64,000 nt of DNA from contig CAJTJB010000004.1 of assembly GCA_910576955.1 (NCBI GenBank), positions 1 to 64,000 on the forward strand, in the 5' to 3' direction. This document shows, one piece after another, positions 8,611 to 16,807 of the stretch. The position numbers and the translations under genes were made by a program. The number at the start of each line of letters is the position of its first letter. Within the stretch, counting starts at the first letter, position 1. Origin of the DNA: an uncultured Alphaproteobacteria bacterium (GTDB lineage: Bacteria > Pseudomonadota > Alphaproteobacteria > RF32 > CAG-239). The notes under the pieces were generated by a model, which made no database searches, was not told the origin of the DNA, and saw only the letters and a list, made by a program, of their open reading frames with translations.

Positions 8611-9270
8611 TTATGTTTCTATCAAATCGTTGAATCCTTGGATTTGTATGATTTGATTATTTGTTAATTGTTGTTTGACTTCCGAGTTTTCCATAAATTT
8701 TCCATTGCCAATAAGAACAGGAAGAATATTTGCAGCAAGTGCACAAACCGTATCTTGTTTTGAATCGCCAATTAACCATACGTTTTCTTTGTTTATCTGA
8801 TATGGAACTTCTGCAAGTGCAGTATATACAGGGGCTGGTGCGGGTTTGTTTTGGGGGGCATCGCCATTGCCCAGAATGTTTTTGAATGTCATATTCGGAA
8901 AACATTGTTTGACTTCTTGTAATAGAAGTGATTTTTCTTTGTTGGAGATGATGTAAATTTCAATATCATTATGGCAGCATTGCTGCAAAAAAAGTTCAGC
9001 ATTTAACACAGGACGAATTTGTTTGATGGCAAATTTCTGATAATAGGTCAAGTAAGTTTGGTAGGCTTGTTTATATTCTTCACCAAAGAAATTAGGAAAA
9101 TTTTCTTTGAGTGATTTGGTGGTATCGCGATATTTTTGTTTAGTTATATCCCAGGGGGCTTTTTGGTATTGTGAAAGAGTATATTCCATTGCGCAAACGA
9201 CAGCTGTGCGAGTTTCGGCTAATGTGCCATCCCAATCAAATAAAATGGCTTTAGGAGCGGGGTATATCAT
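8611..9270 (-). CDS. HAD-family phosphatase
   Basis: The 219-residue paralogue of the next gene has canonical HAD motifs: LFDWDGTLAETR near residue 11 with both aspartates, the serine of IYIISNKEKS, the lysine of NKPAPAP, and WLIGDSKQD. A helical cap containing KENFPNFFGEEY sits between motifs I and II, as in phosphoglycolate phosphatase-like enzymes. The start is preceded by AAGGAA. It is first in a two-gene unit with the altered HAD copy. The substrate cannot be read from sequence; a sugar phosphate or phosphoglycolate-type compound is plausible. Confidence 0.87.
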   Translation of the reverse strand: MIYPAPKAILFDWDGTLAETRTAVVCAMEYTLSQYQKAPWDITKQKYRDTTKSLKENFPNFFGEEYKQAYQTYLTYYQKFAIKQIRPVLNAELFLQQCCHNDIEIYIISNKEKSLLLQEVKQCFPNMTFKNILGNGDAPQNKPAPAPVYTALAEVPYQINKENVWLIGDSKQDTVCALAANILPVLIGNGKFMENSEVKQQLTNNQIIQIQGFNDLIET

Positions 9271-9377
9271 TCTTTTCCTTCAGTATGTTCGTAAACAATG
9301 TAATTGTTGAAGATTTTATATATGTAGCCTCAATATGTGGCTTATATTGCGAAAGTTTATACAAGTCAATATAAATG

Positions 9378-9500
9378 TTTCACCCTCACCCATCCTCTCC
9401 CCTCAAGGGAGAGGAGGTTTAAATAGAAAGTTCTTGCAACAAAGTTTTCCTCCCCCCTGGGCGGGGGAGGATAGGAGAGGGGGACTGCCAGCGGCGGGTG
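9378..9500. repeat. Dispersed repeat block
   Basis: Two palindromic pyrimidine/purine modules, CTCTCCCCTCAAGGGAGAGG and a related copy around CCCCCTGGGCGGGGGAGG, fill the gap downstream of the SulP gene. The same modules recur throughout the window. Confidence 0.75.
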
Positions 9501-9511
9501 CAATGATTTTT

Positions 9512-11257
9512 TTACTCGCCGGCGGCGGATTGGTGGCGTTTCATTCGCAGGTAGCGGCGCGTGATTTTGAGCGCGTTTTCAAAATTTGTTGCCATGGCAA
9601 TGTTGCGCCACGTCAGATTATTTTGCAAAAAGGCATCGTGCAACATACGGCGTGGCTGCTTTTTGACATTCGAAAGAATAATCTTGGTGTCGTGCTTTTT
9701 CATTACCCGCTGGATGAACCCTACCAGTGCGTTTGCGCCGCTGATGTCTACCATCGGCACATAGCCCATACGGATGATGATAATTTTCGGTTCGGTTTTG
9801 AGGTTTTGCAGAAAGCGCGTCACATCCAGCGCGTCGCCGAAAAAGAGCGGACCGGAAAAACGCATCGACACCACGCCCTGCTCGTGTAACACTTGCGAAA
9901 GGTCGCGTCCGCCGCCTTTGTATTCGAGCGCTTTTTCATCGGTCTGGATTTCGATTTCTTTGCTCATGCGGTGCATAAAGATAATGCTTGAAAGGATAAA
10001 GCCGACGGAAATGCCGGTGTTTAAATCTACCAAAACTGTTAAAAGCAGCGTGACCACAAGCGTTAACGCATCGCCGCGCGCGCCTTTTAAGAGGTAATAC
10101 ATTTTGGTTAAGTTCAGCATATTCCACCCCACCAAAATCAGCACTGCGGAAAGGCAGGCGAGCGGAATGTATTTGGCAGCTCCCGCCAAGAGCAGCATAA
10201 ACAACAATAAAATCACCGATTGCATAATGCCGGACATCGGCGAATAGGCGTGCGATTTGTAATTGGTGGCGGTGCGGGCAATCGCGCCGGTGGCGGGAAC
10301 GCCGGTGAAAACCATACTGGCGAGGTTTGCGACACCCTCGGCAATCAGTTCGGCGTTGGAATTATGATTATCGCCGCTCATGCCGTCCACAACCGTGGCG
10401 CTTAACAGCGATTCAACACCGGCGAGGAACGCAACCGTTAAGCCGCTCGGGAAGACGCGCAGCATTAAGTTCAAATCAAACTCCGGCAGGTGCGGCATCG
10501 GCAAAAAGTGCGGTATTGCGCCGAATTTTGAGCCGATGGTATCGGGGGCGGCAGAGAAAATCGCAAACAGGGCAACCAGCAAAGTTGCGCCGACAACGGC
10601 AACTAAATATGCAGGCAGGTTCGGGCGCTTTTTCTGCACATAAAATATAGCGCCGAACGAAAAAGCGGCAATGAACACCGAGGCAAAACTGAACGACCCG
10701 AGGTTATCAAAATATGCCGCCCATTTGGGCAAAAACTCGGAGGGCACACTTGCCATCTGCAAGCCGAACAAATCTTTTATCTGCGTCGAAATCAGCAATA
10801 CGCCGATACCGGCAGTAAAACCGGTGACAACGGGGTAGGGAATGTATTTGATGTATGTGCCGAGCTTTAAAAATCCGGCGGCTATGAGGATGATGCCGGC
10901 AATCAGCATCGTCATTGCCAAGCCCTCGGCGCCGTAATTTTTCATCACATTAAAGATGACGACAACAAACGCGCCGGTCGGTCCGCCGATTTGAAACTTT
11001 GAGCCGCCCAACAGCGCAATGAAGAATCCGGCAACAATCGCGGTGTATAACCCTTGCGCCGGCGTGACGCCCGAGGCTATTGCCAGAGCCATCGCCAGAG
11101 GAATCGACACCACGGCAACCGTCATTCCGGCGAGTGTGTCGCGCTTAAACTTGTTCATATCATAGCCGCGGCGCAGAATCTCGACCAACTTCGGGCAAAA
11201 GTTTTTTAAATACCAACAGGTTAGTTCATTTAATTTACTCTTTAATGTTGCGAGCAT
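9512..11257 (-). CDS. SulP-family anion permease with STAS domain
   Basis: The 581-residue inner-membrane protein belongs to the SulP/SLC26 family, which carries sulfate, bicarbonate or dicarboxylates. The N-terminal consensus region is visible as DTLAGMTVAVVSIPLAMALA followed by SGVTPAQGLYTAIVAGF. Many further hydrophobic helices follow, and a C-terminal STAS domain starts near VSMRFSGPLFFGDALD with the typical DISGANAL loop. The start MLATLKSK was chosen because GAGG lies eight bases upstream; earlier in-frame ATGs lack a site. No carbonic anhydrase or sulfur genes are adjacent, so the substrate stays open. Confidence 0.9.
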   Translation of the reverse strand: MLATLKSKLNELTCWYLKNFCPKLVEILRRGYDMNKFKRDTLAGMTVAVVSIPLAMALAIASGVTPAQGLYTAIVAGFFIALLGGSKFQIGGPTGAFVVVIFNVMKNYGAEGLAMTMLIAGIILIAAGFLKLGTYIKYIPYPVVTGFTAGIGVLLISTQIKDLFGLQMASVPSEFLPKWAAYFDNLGSFSFASVFIAAFSFGAIFYVQKKRPNLPAYLVAVVGATLLVALFAIFSAAPDTIGSKFGAIPHFLPMPHLPEFDLNLMLRVFPSGLTVAFLAGVESLLSATVVDGMSGDNHNSNAELIAEGVANLASMVFTGVPATGAIARTATNYKSHAYSPMSGIMQSVILLLFMLLLAGAAKYIPLACLSAVLILVGWNMLNLTKMYYLLKGARGDALTLVVTLLLTVLVDLNTGISVGFILSSIIFMHRMSKEIEIQTDEKALEYKGGGRDLSQVLHEQGVVSMRFSGPLFFGDALDVTRFLQNLKTEPKIIIIRMGYVPMVDISGANALVGFIQRVMKKHDTKIILSNVKKQPRRMLHDAFLQNNLTWRNIAMATNFENALKITRRYLRMKRHQSAAGE

Positions 11258-11331
11258 TTTCCATTCCTCTTTCATACAAATAACAAGATTTCCCCTCGCC
11301 AAACGGGGGATTTTCGATTCAAACAAAAGAC

Positions 11332-11345
11332 GTTGATATATCAAC
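11332..11345. promoter_or_regulatory. Perfect 14-base palindrome upstream of the SulP gene
   Basis: GTTGATATATCAAC lies about 75 bases upstream of the SulP start and could be an operator. A GC hairpin of TCCCC and GGGGA arms lies between it and the gene. Confidence 0.35.
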
Positions 11346-11393
11346 TAAATTTAAATATCAAGCATTATTTGCGGCAATTTTTGGGGCGAATGG

Positions 11394-11858
11394 ATGGGGG
11401 ATAAGGATGGTATGTTGTCCCCCTCTCCCTTACCTTTCTTGCTCCGTAAGGGTGCGCTTGTTGCGCGCCCTAACTACGCTTTGGGCAAGCCAGTGCTAGG
11501 GTTCTCTTTGTTGGCGTTTCCGCCAAGTCGTTCACCAAGCACTGCTATAGCTCTCGGTCAAAAGAGCCCACTGGGCTTTTTTGACTCTGCGAGCCCCTCA
11601 AGGGGGAGGAGATTTAAAGAGCGAGCCCCCCTCAAGGGGGAGGGTGTGTGCCGCAGGGGATTCCCCTTCCCGCGGCGGAAGGGGATAGGGGATGGGGAGG
11701 AGATATTTCCTTGTTGTGGGAGATCCCTTGACGGCTCGCTTTGCGCGCCGAGGGATGACATTTAAAAAGAGGGGACGATGCTACGAGCGGACTTTGTTTG
11801 TGCGTTCCTCTCCCTTGAGGGGAGAGGGTGAAAAGTGAACCTTGCGGGGGATGGGGTG
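11394..11858. repeat. Large repeat mosaic
   Basis: This 465-base stretch holds no gene. In order it has a CCCTCTCCCTTACC tract, a structured element (11446-11586, listed separately), two CCCCTCAAGGGGG palindromes, the block GATTCCCCTTCCCGCGGCGG, and a hairpin unit ATCCCTTGACGGC...GCCGAGGGAT at 11723-11756. Each module has copies elsewhere in the window. Confidence 0.85.
11446..11586 (+). repeat. Structured repeat element, copy 1 (RNA-like)
   Basis: Three consecutive hairpins can be drawn. AGGGTGCGC (11449-11457) pairs with GCGCGCCCT. CAGTGC (11491-11496) pairs with GCACTG (11539-11544) and encloses the inner hairpin TTGGCG-TTTC-CGCCAA. A terminator-like AAGAGCCC-ACT-GGGCTTTTTT closes the element. 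Related copies lie at 38526-38665 and, in the opposite orientation, near 20090-20200 and 24459-24580. Confidence 0.6.
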
Positions 11859-11859
11859 G

Positions 11860-12633
11860 TTACATTCGCAGTTTGATGTTGCCCCAGCCGGTTTGCGGTT
11901 TGGCAGGCGGTGTTTCCTTTTCCTTATTTTCCTGCTGCCACTTCATTTGCGGCGCAAACTCTTTTTGCTTTTTTTCAAGCTCGTCGGCTTCGTTATCATT
12001 TGTGGCAACGCCGTTGGCAACGGTTTGCTTTAAAAGCGTTGGCGAATTAAACGGCTGTACGGGTTTTGCAAACTGCTTGATAAGGTCGCTGATGACGCCT
12101 TGTTTGATGTTAAACGCTTTGTATTTGCCACTGTAAAAAACCGTGAACGACGGGCAGGGGTCTGAAAGCAAAACGTCGGTAAAATCTACGCCGCGGGCAA
12201 ATCGCAGCATCACGCGCGGTTCAATATGGCATTTCGCCTGCGTGTTAATAATGTTCGGTCCTTGCGTGAACAGCGCTTCATAAGCCGTTACCCTGTTGCT
12301 GTTATCCAGTTCGCCGCAATAGTCGGTGATGGCAAAAGACGACAGCGTGTAGCCGGTGAAATCTTTGGGGCGCTTGGCAACATGATAGCAAAATACCTGC
12401 TCGGCATTGCGGATGTTATATGCCGCGGCCTCGGGGATGGCGGACGTTATTGCCGGAATGATGCTCTTTTGCTGGAGTGCCTTGGGAGCGGGAGCGTCTG
12501 TGAGAATGGTATCGCCGGGCAATATGTCGGCATAGGCCTCAAACCCCTGCAGCTCGGCGGCGGCGTCTTCATAGGCGGCATAAGCGTTTGGCACTGCGGC
12601 TAACATTAACAATAACAGGCTTTTTTTAAACAT
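11860..12633 (-). CDS. Periplasmic protein of unknown function
   Basis: The 257-residue product has a Sec signal peptide (MFKKSLLLLMLAAVPNAYA, cleavage before AYEDA). The mature part has four cysteines that could form disulfides (VFCYHV, DYCGEL, AKCHIE, DPCPSF), then a Lys/Glu/Gln-rich, Pro-containing tail from about residue 215. No known domain is recognised. The start has an AAGGAGA site. It is transcribed away from mraY and stands alone between repeats and the division cluster. Confidence 0.75.
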   Translation of the reverse strand: MFKKSLLLLMLAAVPNAYAAYEDAAAELQGFEAYADILPGDTILTDAPAPKALQQKSIIPAITSAIPEAAAYNIRNAEQVFCYHVAKRPKDFTGYTLSSFAITDYCGELDNSNRVTAYEALFTQGPNIINTQAKCHIEPRVMLRFARGVDFTDVLLSDPCPSFTVFYSGKYKAFNIKQGVISDLIKQFAKPVQPFNSPTLLKQTVANGVATNDNEADELEKKQKEFAPQMKWQQENKEKETPPAKPQTGWGNIKLRM

Positions 12634-12811
12634 CGGCTTTCTCCTTAATATTTATTTTAATCATAACAGAGCGATATTAAAAAAGTGTGAAAATCAGAAA
12701 AAAATCTGCATTTTGCCGGTTTTTTTAAGACTTCATTTAGATATTTGTTGCTAGATTTAAAGAAATATGATTTTGATTCGTTTTTAACTTTAAGGAACAG
12801 GAATATTTAAG

Positions 12812-13858
12812 ATGTGGTCTATGTGGTCTTATGCACCGGAAACTATCCCCTTGCGGGCGTTGTATGCATTTTTGCTGGCTTTGGCGCTTTCTTTGCTTTC
12901 GGGCGGAAAGCTGATTTCTTTTTTAAAAGGGCATGAAAAAGGCGGGCAGCCGATACGCACGGACGGACCACAATCGCATCTGAAAGAGAAAAAAGGCACG
13001 CCGACAATGGGCGGACTGCTGATTTTGGCAACGAGCTTGCTCTCGATGCTGCTGTTTGCAAACGTGAAACTGCACTTTGTGTGGATTTCGATGCTGGTGC
13101 TCGTGGTTTACGGTGCAACAGGATTTGCCGACGATTATGTTAAAGTGAAAAAGCAGACGCCGAATGCAATGACCGCAAAAATGAAACTGTTTATCCAATT
13201 TATGGCGGCGGTGTTGGCGGTGAACGTTATTGCCGCGGCAACGCCGAACTCGGTTGAGAGCCAGCTGTTTATTCCGTATTTTAACTGGTCGTTCCAGCTT
13301 TCCTGGGTGTATATTCCGTTTGCGGTGATTGTTATCTCGGGGGCGTCTAATGCCGTGAATTTGAGTGACGGTTTAGACGGCTTGGCTGCCGGAATGCTCG
13401 TTATTGTCTTTTCGGTGTTTATGGTGTTTGCGTTTGCAACCGGCTATCCGGTGTTTAACGAAACGGCGTTTCCGTATATTCCGAAAAGCGCGGAGATGGC
13501 TGTGGTGTGCGCGGCGCTGGTGGGCGGCTGTTTGGGCTTTTTGCGGTTTAATATCAAAAAGGCGCAGATTTTTATGGGCGACACCGGTTCGCTCGCTTTG
13601 GGCGCTGTTTTGGGCGTGATTGCCGTTATCTTAAAACACGAGATTATGCTGGCGATTGTCGGCTGCGTGTTTGTGGCGGAAACCGTGTCGGTGATGATTC
13701 AGGTGGCGTATTTCAAAAAGACCGGCAAACGCTTTTTTAAGATGGCGCCGATTCACCACCATTTTGAGCAACTGGGCTGGAGCGAGGTTAAGGTTGTCTA
13801 TACGTTTTGGGCGGTGACGGCGTTGGCTGCGGCTGTCGGATTATTGTCTTTAATTTAG
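12812..13858 (+). CDS. mraY: Phospho-MurNAc-pentapeptide translocase MraY
   Basis: MraY transfers phospho-MurNAc-pentapeptide from UDP to undecaprenyl phosphate, making lipid I at the inner membrane. The 348-residue multi-pass protein carries the family signatures: KKGTPTMGG near residue 64, the aspartate pair in GFADDYVK near 104, NLSDGLDGLAAG near 184, FMGDTGSLALG near 253, and the histidine loop APIHHHFEQLGW near 317. It opens the division cluster with ftsW 10 bases downstream. The usual upstream murE/murF and the usual following murD are absent here. Confidence 0.97.
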   Translation: MWSMWSYAPETIPLRALYAFLLALALSLLSGGKLISFLKGHEKGGQPIRTDGPQSHLKEKKGTPTMGGLLILATSLLSMLLFANVKLHFVWISMLVLVVYGATGFADDYVKVKKQTPNAMTAKMKLFIQFMAAVLAVNVIAAATPNSVESQLFIPYFNWSFQLSWVYIPFAVIVISGASNAVNLSDGLDGLAAGMLVIVFSVFMVFAFATGYPVFNETAFPYIPKSAEMAVVCAALVGGCLGFLRFNIKKAQIFMGDTGSLALGAVLGVIAVILKHEIMLAIVGCVFVAETVSVMIQVAYFKKTGKRFFKMAPIHHHFEQLGWSEVKVVYTFWAVTALAAAVGLLSLI

Positions 13859-13868
13859 AGAGGTCGCA

Positions 13869-15002
13869 ATGCTTTCATTTGCCAGACACAGCAAGAGCAA
13901 AATTTCCAGTTGGTGGTGGACGGTTGACAAGCCGAGTTTTGTGCTGGCGCTGTTTTTGATTTTTATCGGCGCAATGCTGGTGCTTTCGGCAAGCCCCTCG
14001 GCAGCGCACCGCGACAGGCTGCCTGATGACTTTGCGTTTATTAAAAAGCAGAGCGTGTTTATTTTGGCTGGGCTGGTTTTGATGGTTGGCATATCGATGC
14101 AGAGTTTGCGCACCGTGCGGCGGCTGGCCGTGCTGGGCTTTTTGTGCGCGTTTGTCGGTGTGGCGCTGACATACGTTGTGGGTGATGCAACCAAAGGGGC
14201 GGCGCGCTGGATTAAATTTGCGGGGTTTTCGCTGCAGCCCTCCGAGTTTATCAAACCGGTGTTTATTGTGGTGACGGCGTGGCTGTTGGACGCGCGCAAG
14301 CGGACGGAGGATTTTCCGGGGATGGCGTTGGCGGTCGGGCTGTTTTTGATTACGGCTTTGTCGGTTTTCGGACAGCCGGATTTGGGGATGACGGTGTTGA
14401 TTTCGGGGGTGTGGGCGTTGCAGATGGTGCTTGCGGGGATTCCGCTGTGGCTGATTGCAACGCTGTTTTCCGGCGGCGTGGTGCTGGTGACGTGTTCTTA
14501 TTTCTTTTTAGCGCACGTGCGTGACCGTATCGACCGCTTTTTGGCATCTGAAAATGAAATCGGTTCGCAAATTCAGCAGTCGATGAACGCTTTTGCCAAT
14601 GGCAACCTTTTGGGGCTCGGTCCGGGCGAGGGCGTGGTGAAAATGCATTTGCCGGATGTGCATACGGATTTTATTTTTTCGCTGGCGGGCGAAGAGGCCG
14701 GCGTGTGGCTGACCTCAATTATCGTGATTTCGTTTGCGGTGATTGTGGTGCGTTCAATGATTATATCTACTAAAGACAACAATTTGTTTCAGATGTATGC
14801 GGCGTGCGGGCTTGCTGCCTCGCTGGGCGGGCAAGCAATTGTTAATATGTGTTCGGCGCTGCAGCTGATGCCAGCAAAGGGAATGACGCTGCCGTTTATT
14901 TCTTACGGCGGGTCTTCTATGCTTGCAAGCTGTTTGACGATGGGAATGCTTTTGGCGGTGACACGCAAAAACGCCGTGGCGGAAGATAAAGATAACGGAT
15001 AA
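13869..15002 (+). CDS. ftsW: Septal peptidoglycan polymerase FtsW
   Basis: FtsW is the SEDS-family glycosyltransferase that polymerises lipid II at the septum with its transpeptidase partner FtsI. The 377-residue product has about ten membrane helices. SEDS landmarks include AARWIKFAGFSLQPSEFIKP near residue 112, the segment GQPDLGMTV, the loop NLLGLGPGEGVVKMHLPDVH near 255, and FISYGGSSML near the C-terminus. It begins 10 bases after mraY and ends 15 bases before murB, so murD, murG and murC are missing from their usual places on both sides. Confidence 0.96.
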   Translation: MLSFARHSKSKISSWWWTVDKPSFVLALFLIFIGAMLVLSASPSAAHRDRLPDDFAFIKKQSVFILAGLVLMVGISMQSLRTVRRLAVLGFLCAFVGVALTYVVGDATKGAARWIKFAGFSLQPSEFIKPVFIVVTAWLLDARKRTEDFPGMALAVGLFLITALSVFGQPDLGMTVLISGVWALQMVLAGIPLWLIATLFSGGVVLVTCSYFFLAHVRDRIDRFLASENEIGSQIQQSMNAFANGNLLGLGPGEGVVKMHLPDVHTDFIFSLAGEEAGVWLTSIIVISFAVIVVRSMIISTKDNNLFQMYAACGLAASLGGQAIVNMCSALQLMPAKGMTLPFISYGGSSMLASCLTMGMLLAVTRKNAVAEDKDNG

Positions 15003-15017
15003 ACGGAGGAGAGAAAA

Positions 15018-15944
15018 ATGTTCGGAAGTTTTTTTGCACCAAAGAATAAGATTATCAGCCTGCTGCCGGAAGTGCGCGGTGCGTATATCGAAAATGCCAA
15101 GCTTTCCAAACACACATGGTTTGGCGTGGGCGGACCGGCGGAAGTGTTGTTTTTGCCCAAAGATGCGGATGATTTGAAAACCTTTTTAATGCGCAAGCCC
15201 GCAGCTGTGCCGGTGACGGTTATCGGCGGCGGTTCAAATCTGCTTATCCGTGACGGCGGAATTCCCGGTGTGGTGATTAAACTGGATGCCAAAGCCTTTC
15301 AGCAGATTGAAACGAACGGCACGGAAATTACCGTCGGGGCAGGGCTGAAAAACGCCGAGCTTAAAAAAGTGTTTTTAGAGAAAAAAATCGGCGGGCTGGA
15401 GTTTATCTGCTCGGTTCCGGGGCGTATCGGCGGACTTTTGCGCACCAACGCGGGATGTTTCGGCAAGTGCACGTCGGATGTGTTTGTGCGGGCGCATATT
15501 ATGAATGACTGGGGTGAAGTGTATGAAGTGGGAGCGGAAGACTTTAACTTTGCCTATCGCTCGAGTATGTTTCCTGAAAACTGGATTGTTTTGGATGCGA
15601 CATTCAGGGGGGTAAACGCCTCTGCCGAAGAGATTAAGAAAACACTCGACGAACACATTGCCTATCGCAAAGCGCACCAGCCGATTAACAAAAAAACGGC
15701 GGGGTCGACCTTTAAAAACCCCGAGGGACTGGCTGCGTGGAAGCTGATTAAAGAGGCAGGCTGCACGGGGCTGAAAGTCGGCGGGGCGGAAGTGTCGGAT
15801 ATGCATTGCAACTTTCTTATCAACAGCGGGGGAGCTACTGCCGAAGATATTGAAAAGCTGGGCGAACTGATTGTGGAAAAAGTTAAAGAAAAAACCGCAA
15901 TTACGCTCGAATGGGAAGTGCGCCGGATGGGAGTGAAAAAATAA
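15018..15944 (+). CDS. murB: UDP-N-acetylenolpyruvoylglucosamine reductase MurB
   Basis: MurB is the cytoplasmic FAD enzyme that reduces UDP-GlcNAc-enolpyruvate to UDP-MurNAc with NADPH. The 308-residue product has the FAD-binding region VTVIGGGSNLLIRDGG near residue 68, the loop GLLRTNAGCFG near 141, YRSSMF near 184, the catalytic serine region KTAGSTFKNPEG near 230, and FLINSGGATAEDI near the end. The start has a GGAGGAGAG site. It lies between ftsW and ftsQ with 7-15 base spacings, so it is within a single operon. Confidence 0.96.
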   Translation: MFGSFFAPKNKIISLLPEVRGAYIENAKLSKHTWFGVGGPAEVLFLPKDADDLKTFLMRKPAAVPVTVIGGGSNLLIRDGGIPGVVIKLDAKAFQQIETNGTEITVGAGLKNAELKKVFLEKKIGGLEFICSVPGRIGGLLRTNAGCFGKCTSDVFVRAHIMNDWGEVYEVGAEDFNFAYRSSMFPENWIVLDATFRGVNASAEEIKKTLDEHIAYRKAHQPINKKTAGSTFKNPEGLAAWKLIKEAGCTGLKVGGAEVSDMHCNFLINSGGATAEDIEKLGELIVEKVKEKTAITLEWEVRRMGVKK

Positions 15945-15950
15945 AGCATT

Positions 15951-16793
15951 ATGGCAGAACAGGCGGCTAACAAACTGAATTTGCAAGAGGCGGCGGTTTA
16001 CCCCGAAAAGGAATGGCTGTATCGCCTTGCCGGTTTTGTCGGTGCGGCAGTGCTGGTGTTGTCTTTATGCCTAACGGCAATTACCATCCGCGACAACGTG
16101 CTTGCCACGCAGTTTAACAATATGATGCAGGCGGTGTATAAGCTTTCGGCGCGCTACGGGATGTATGTGGAAGATATTATCGTGGAGGGCAACAAGCGCA
16201 CGTCTTATGAAGATTTGGTGCAGGCGCTGAACTTATCTGAAAACGAGAGTATTTTGGGGATTGACATCGCCAAGCTGCAGAGCCGGATTGAACAGTTGAC
16301 CTGGGTGCGGCATTGTGTGGTGAAAAGGAGCTTTTTCCCGAACAATATTTTAGTCAGCATTGAAGAACGCAAGGTTAAGGCAATTTGGCAATATGAGGGG
16401 CGGTTTTATCCGGTGGATGCCGAGGGCAATGTGATTGAAGTGGAAGAATATGAACCCGACGCGCCGGTTATCGTTTTGGCGGGCGAGGGCGCGCCGCACC
16501 ATCTGGCGGAGCTTTTGGCAGTGTTGGATACGGATGCGGAATTGGCAAATAAGGTGCGCGCGGCGGTGTTTGTTTCAAACCGGCGCTGGGATTTGAGCCT
16601 CGGCAATGCGCAAAACCGCGTGCTTATCAAACTGCCGGAAAAGAATTTTGACAAAGCCTATCAAAAAATCGCATTATTAAATAAAAGACAAGGAATTTTT
16701 AAGCGTAAATTAACTTCCTTTGATTTAAGGTACAATAACAGAATTGTGGTAGACATCGATAAGTCTGTTGAAGAGTTAATATTGAAAAGATAA
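15951..16793 (+). CDS. ftsQ: Cell division protein FtsQ
   Basis: FtsQ is a bitopic inner-membrane scaffold that links early and late divisome proteins. The 280-residue product has a cytoplasmic N-terminus, one membrane helix (about residues 26-48, FVGAAVLVLSLCLTAITI), and a periplasmic POTRA domain starting VEDIIVEGNKRTSYEDLVQA near 75. The beta domain follows with WVRHCVVKRSFFPNNILVSI. It starts 7 bases after murB and ends 15 bases before ftsA. The usual ddl gene between murB and ftsQ is absent. Confidence 0.93.
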   Translation: MAEQAANKLNLQEAAVYPEKEWLYRLAGFVGAAVLVLSLCLTAITIRDNVLATQFNNMMQAVYKLSARYGMYVEDIIVEGNKRTSYEDLVQALNLSENESILGIDIAKLQSRIEQLTWVRHCVVKRSFFPNNILVSIEERKVKAIWQYEGRFYPVDAEGNVIEVEEYEPDAPVIVLAGEGAPHHLAELLAVLDTDAELANKVRAAVFVSNRRWDLSLGNAQNRVLIKLPEKNFDKAYQKIALLNKRQGIFKRKLTSFDLRYNNRIVVDIDKSVEELILKR

Positions 16794-16807
16794 GAAAAGA
16801 GGTTTAG

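Noticed and set aside
11394..11765. Open frames in repeat mosaics (also near 38490 and 24500) considered as genes
   Set aside because: They are translations of repeat modules that occur in both orientations, with no conserved frame or ribosome site.
12634..12811. A gene or structured element in the gap before mraY
   Set aside because: The gap is AT-rich with no frame or strong hairpin. It probably holds the division-cluster promoter, but no candidate was clear enough to list.
14903..15986. Long minus-strand open frames over ftsW and murB
   Set aside because: They have no start context, no recognisable product and full overlap with conserved genes.
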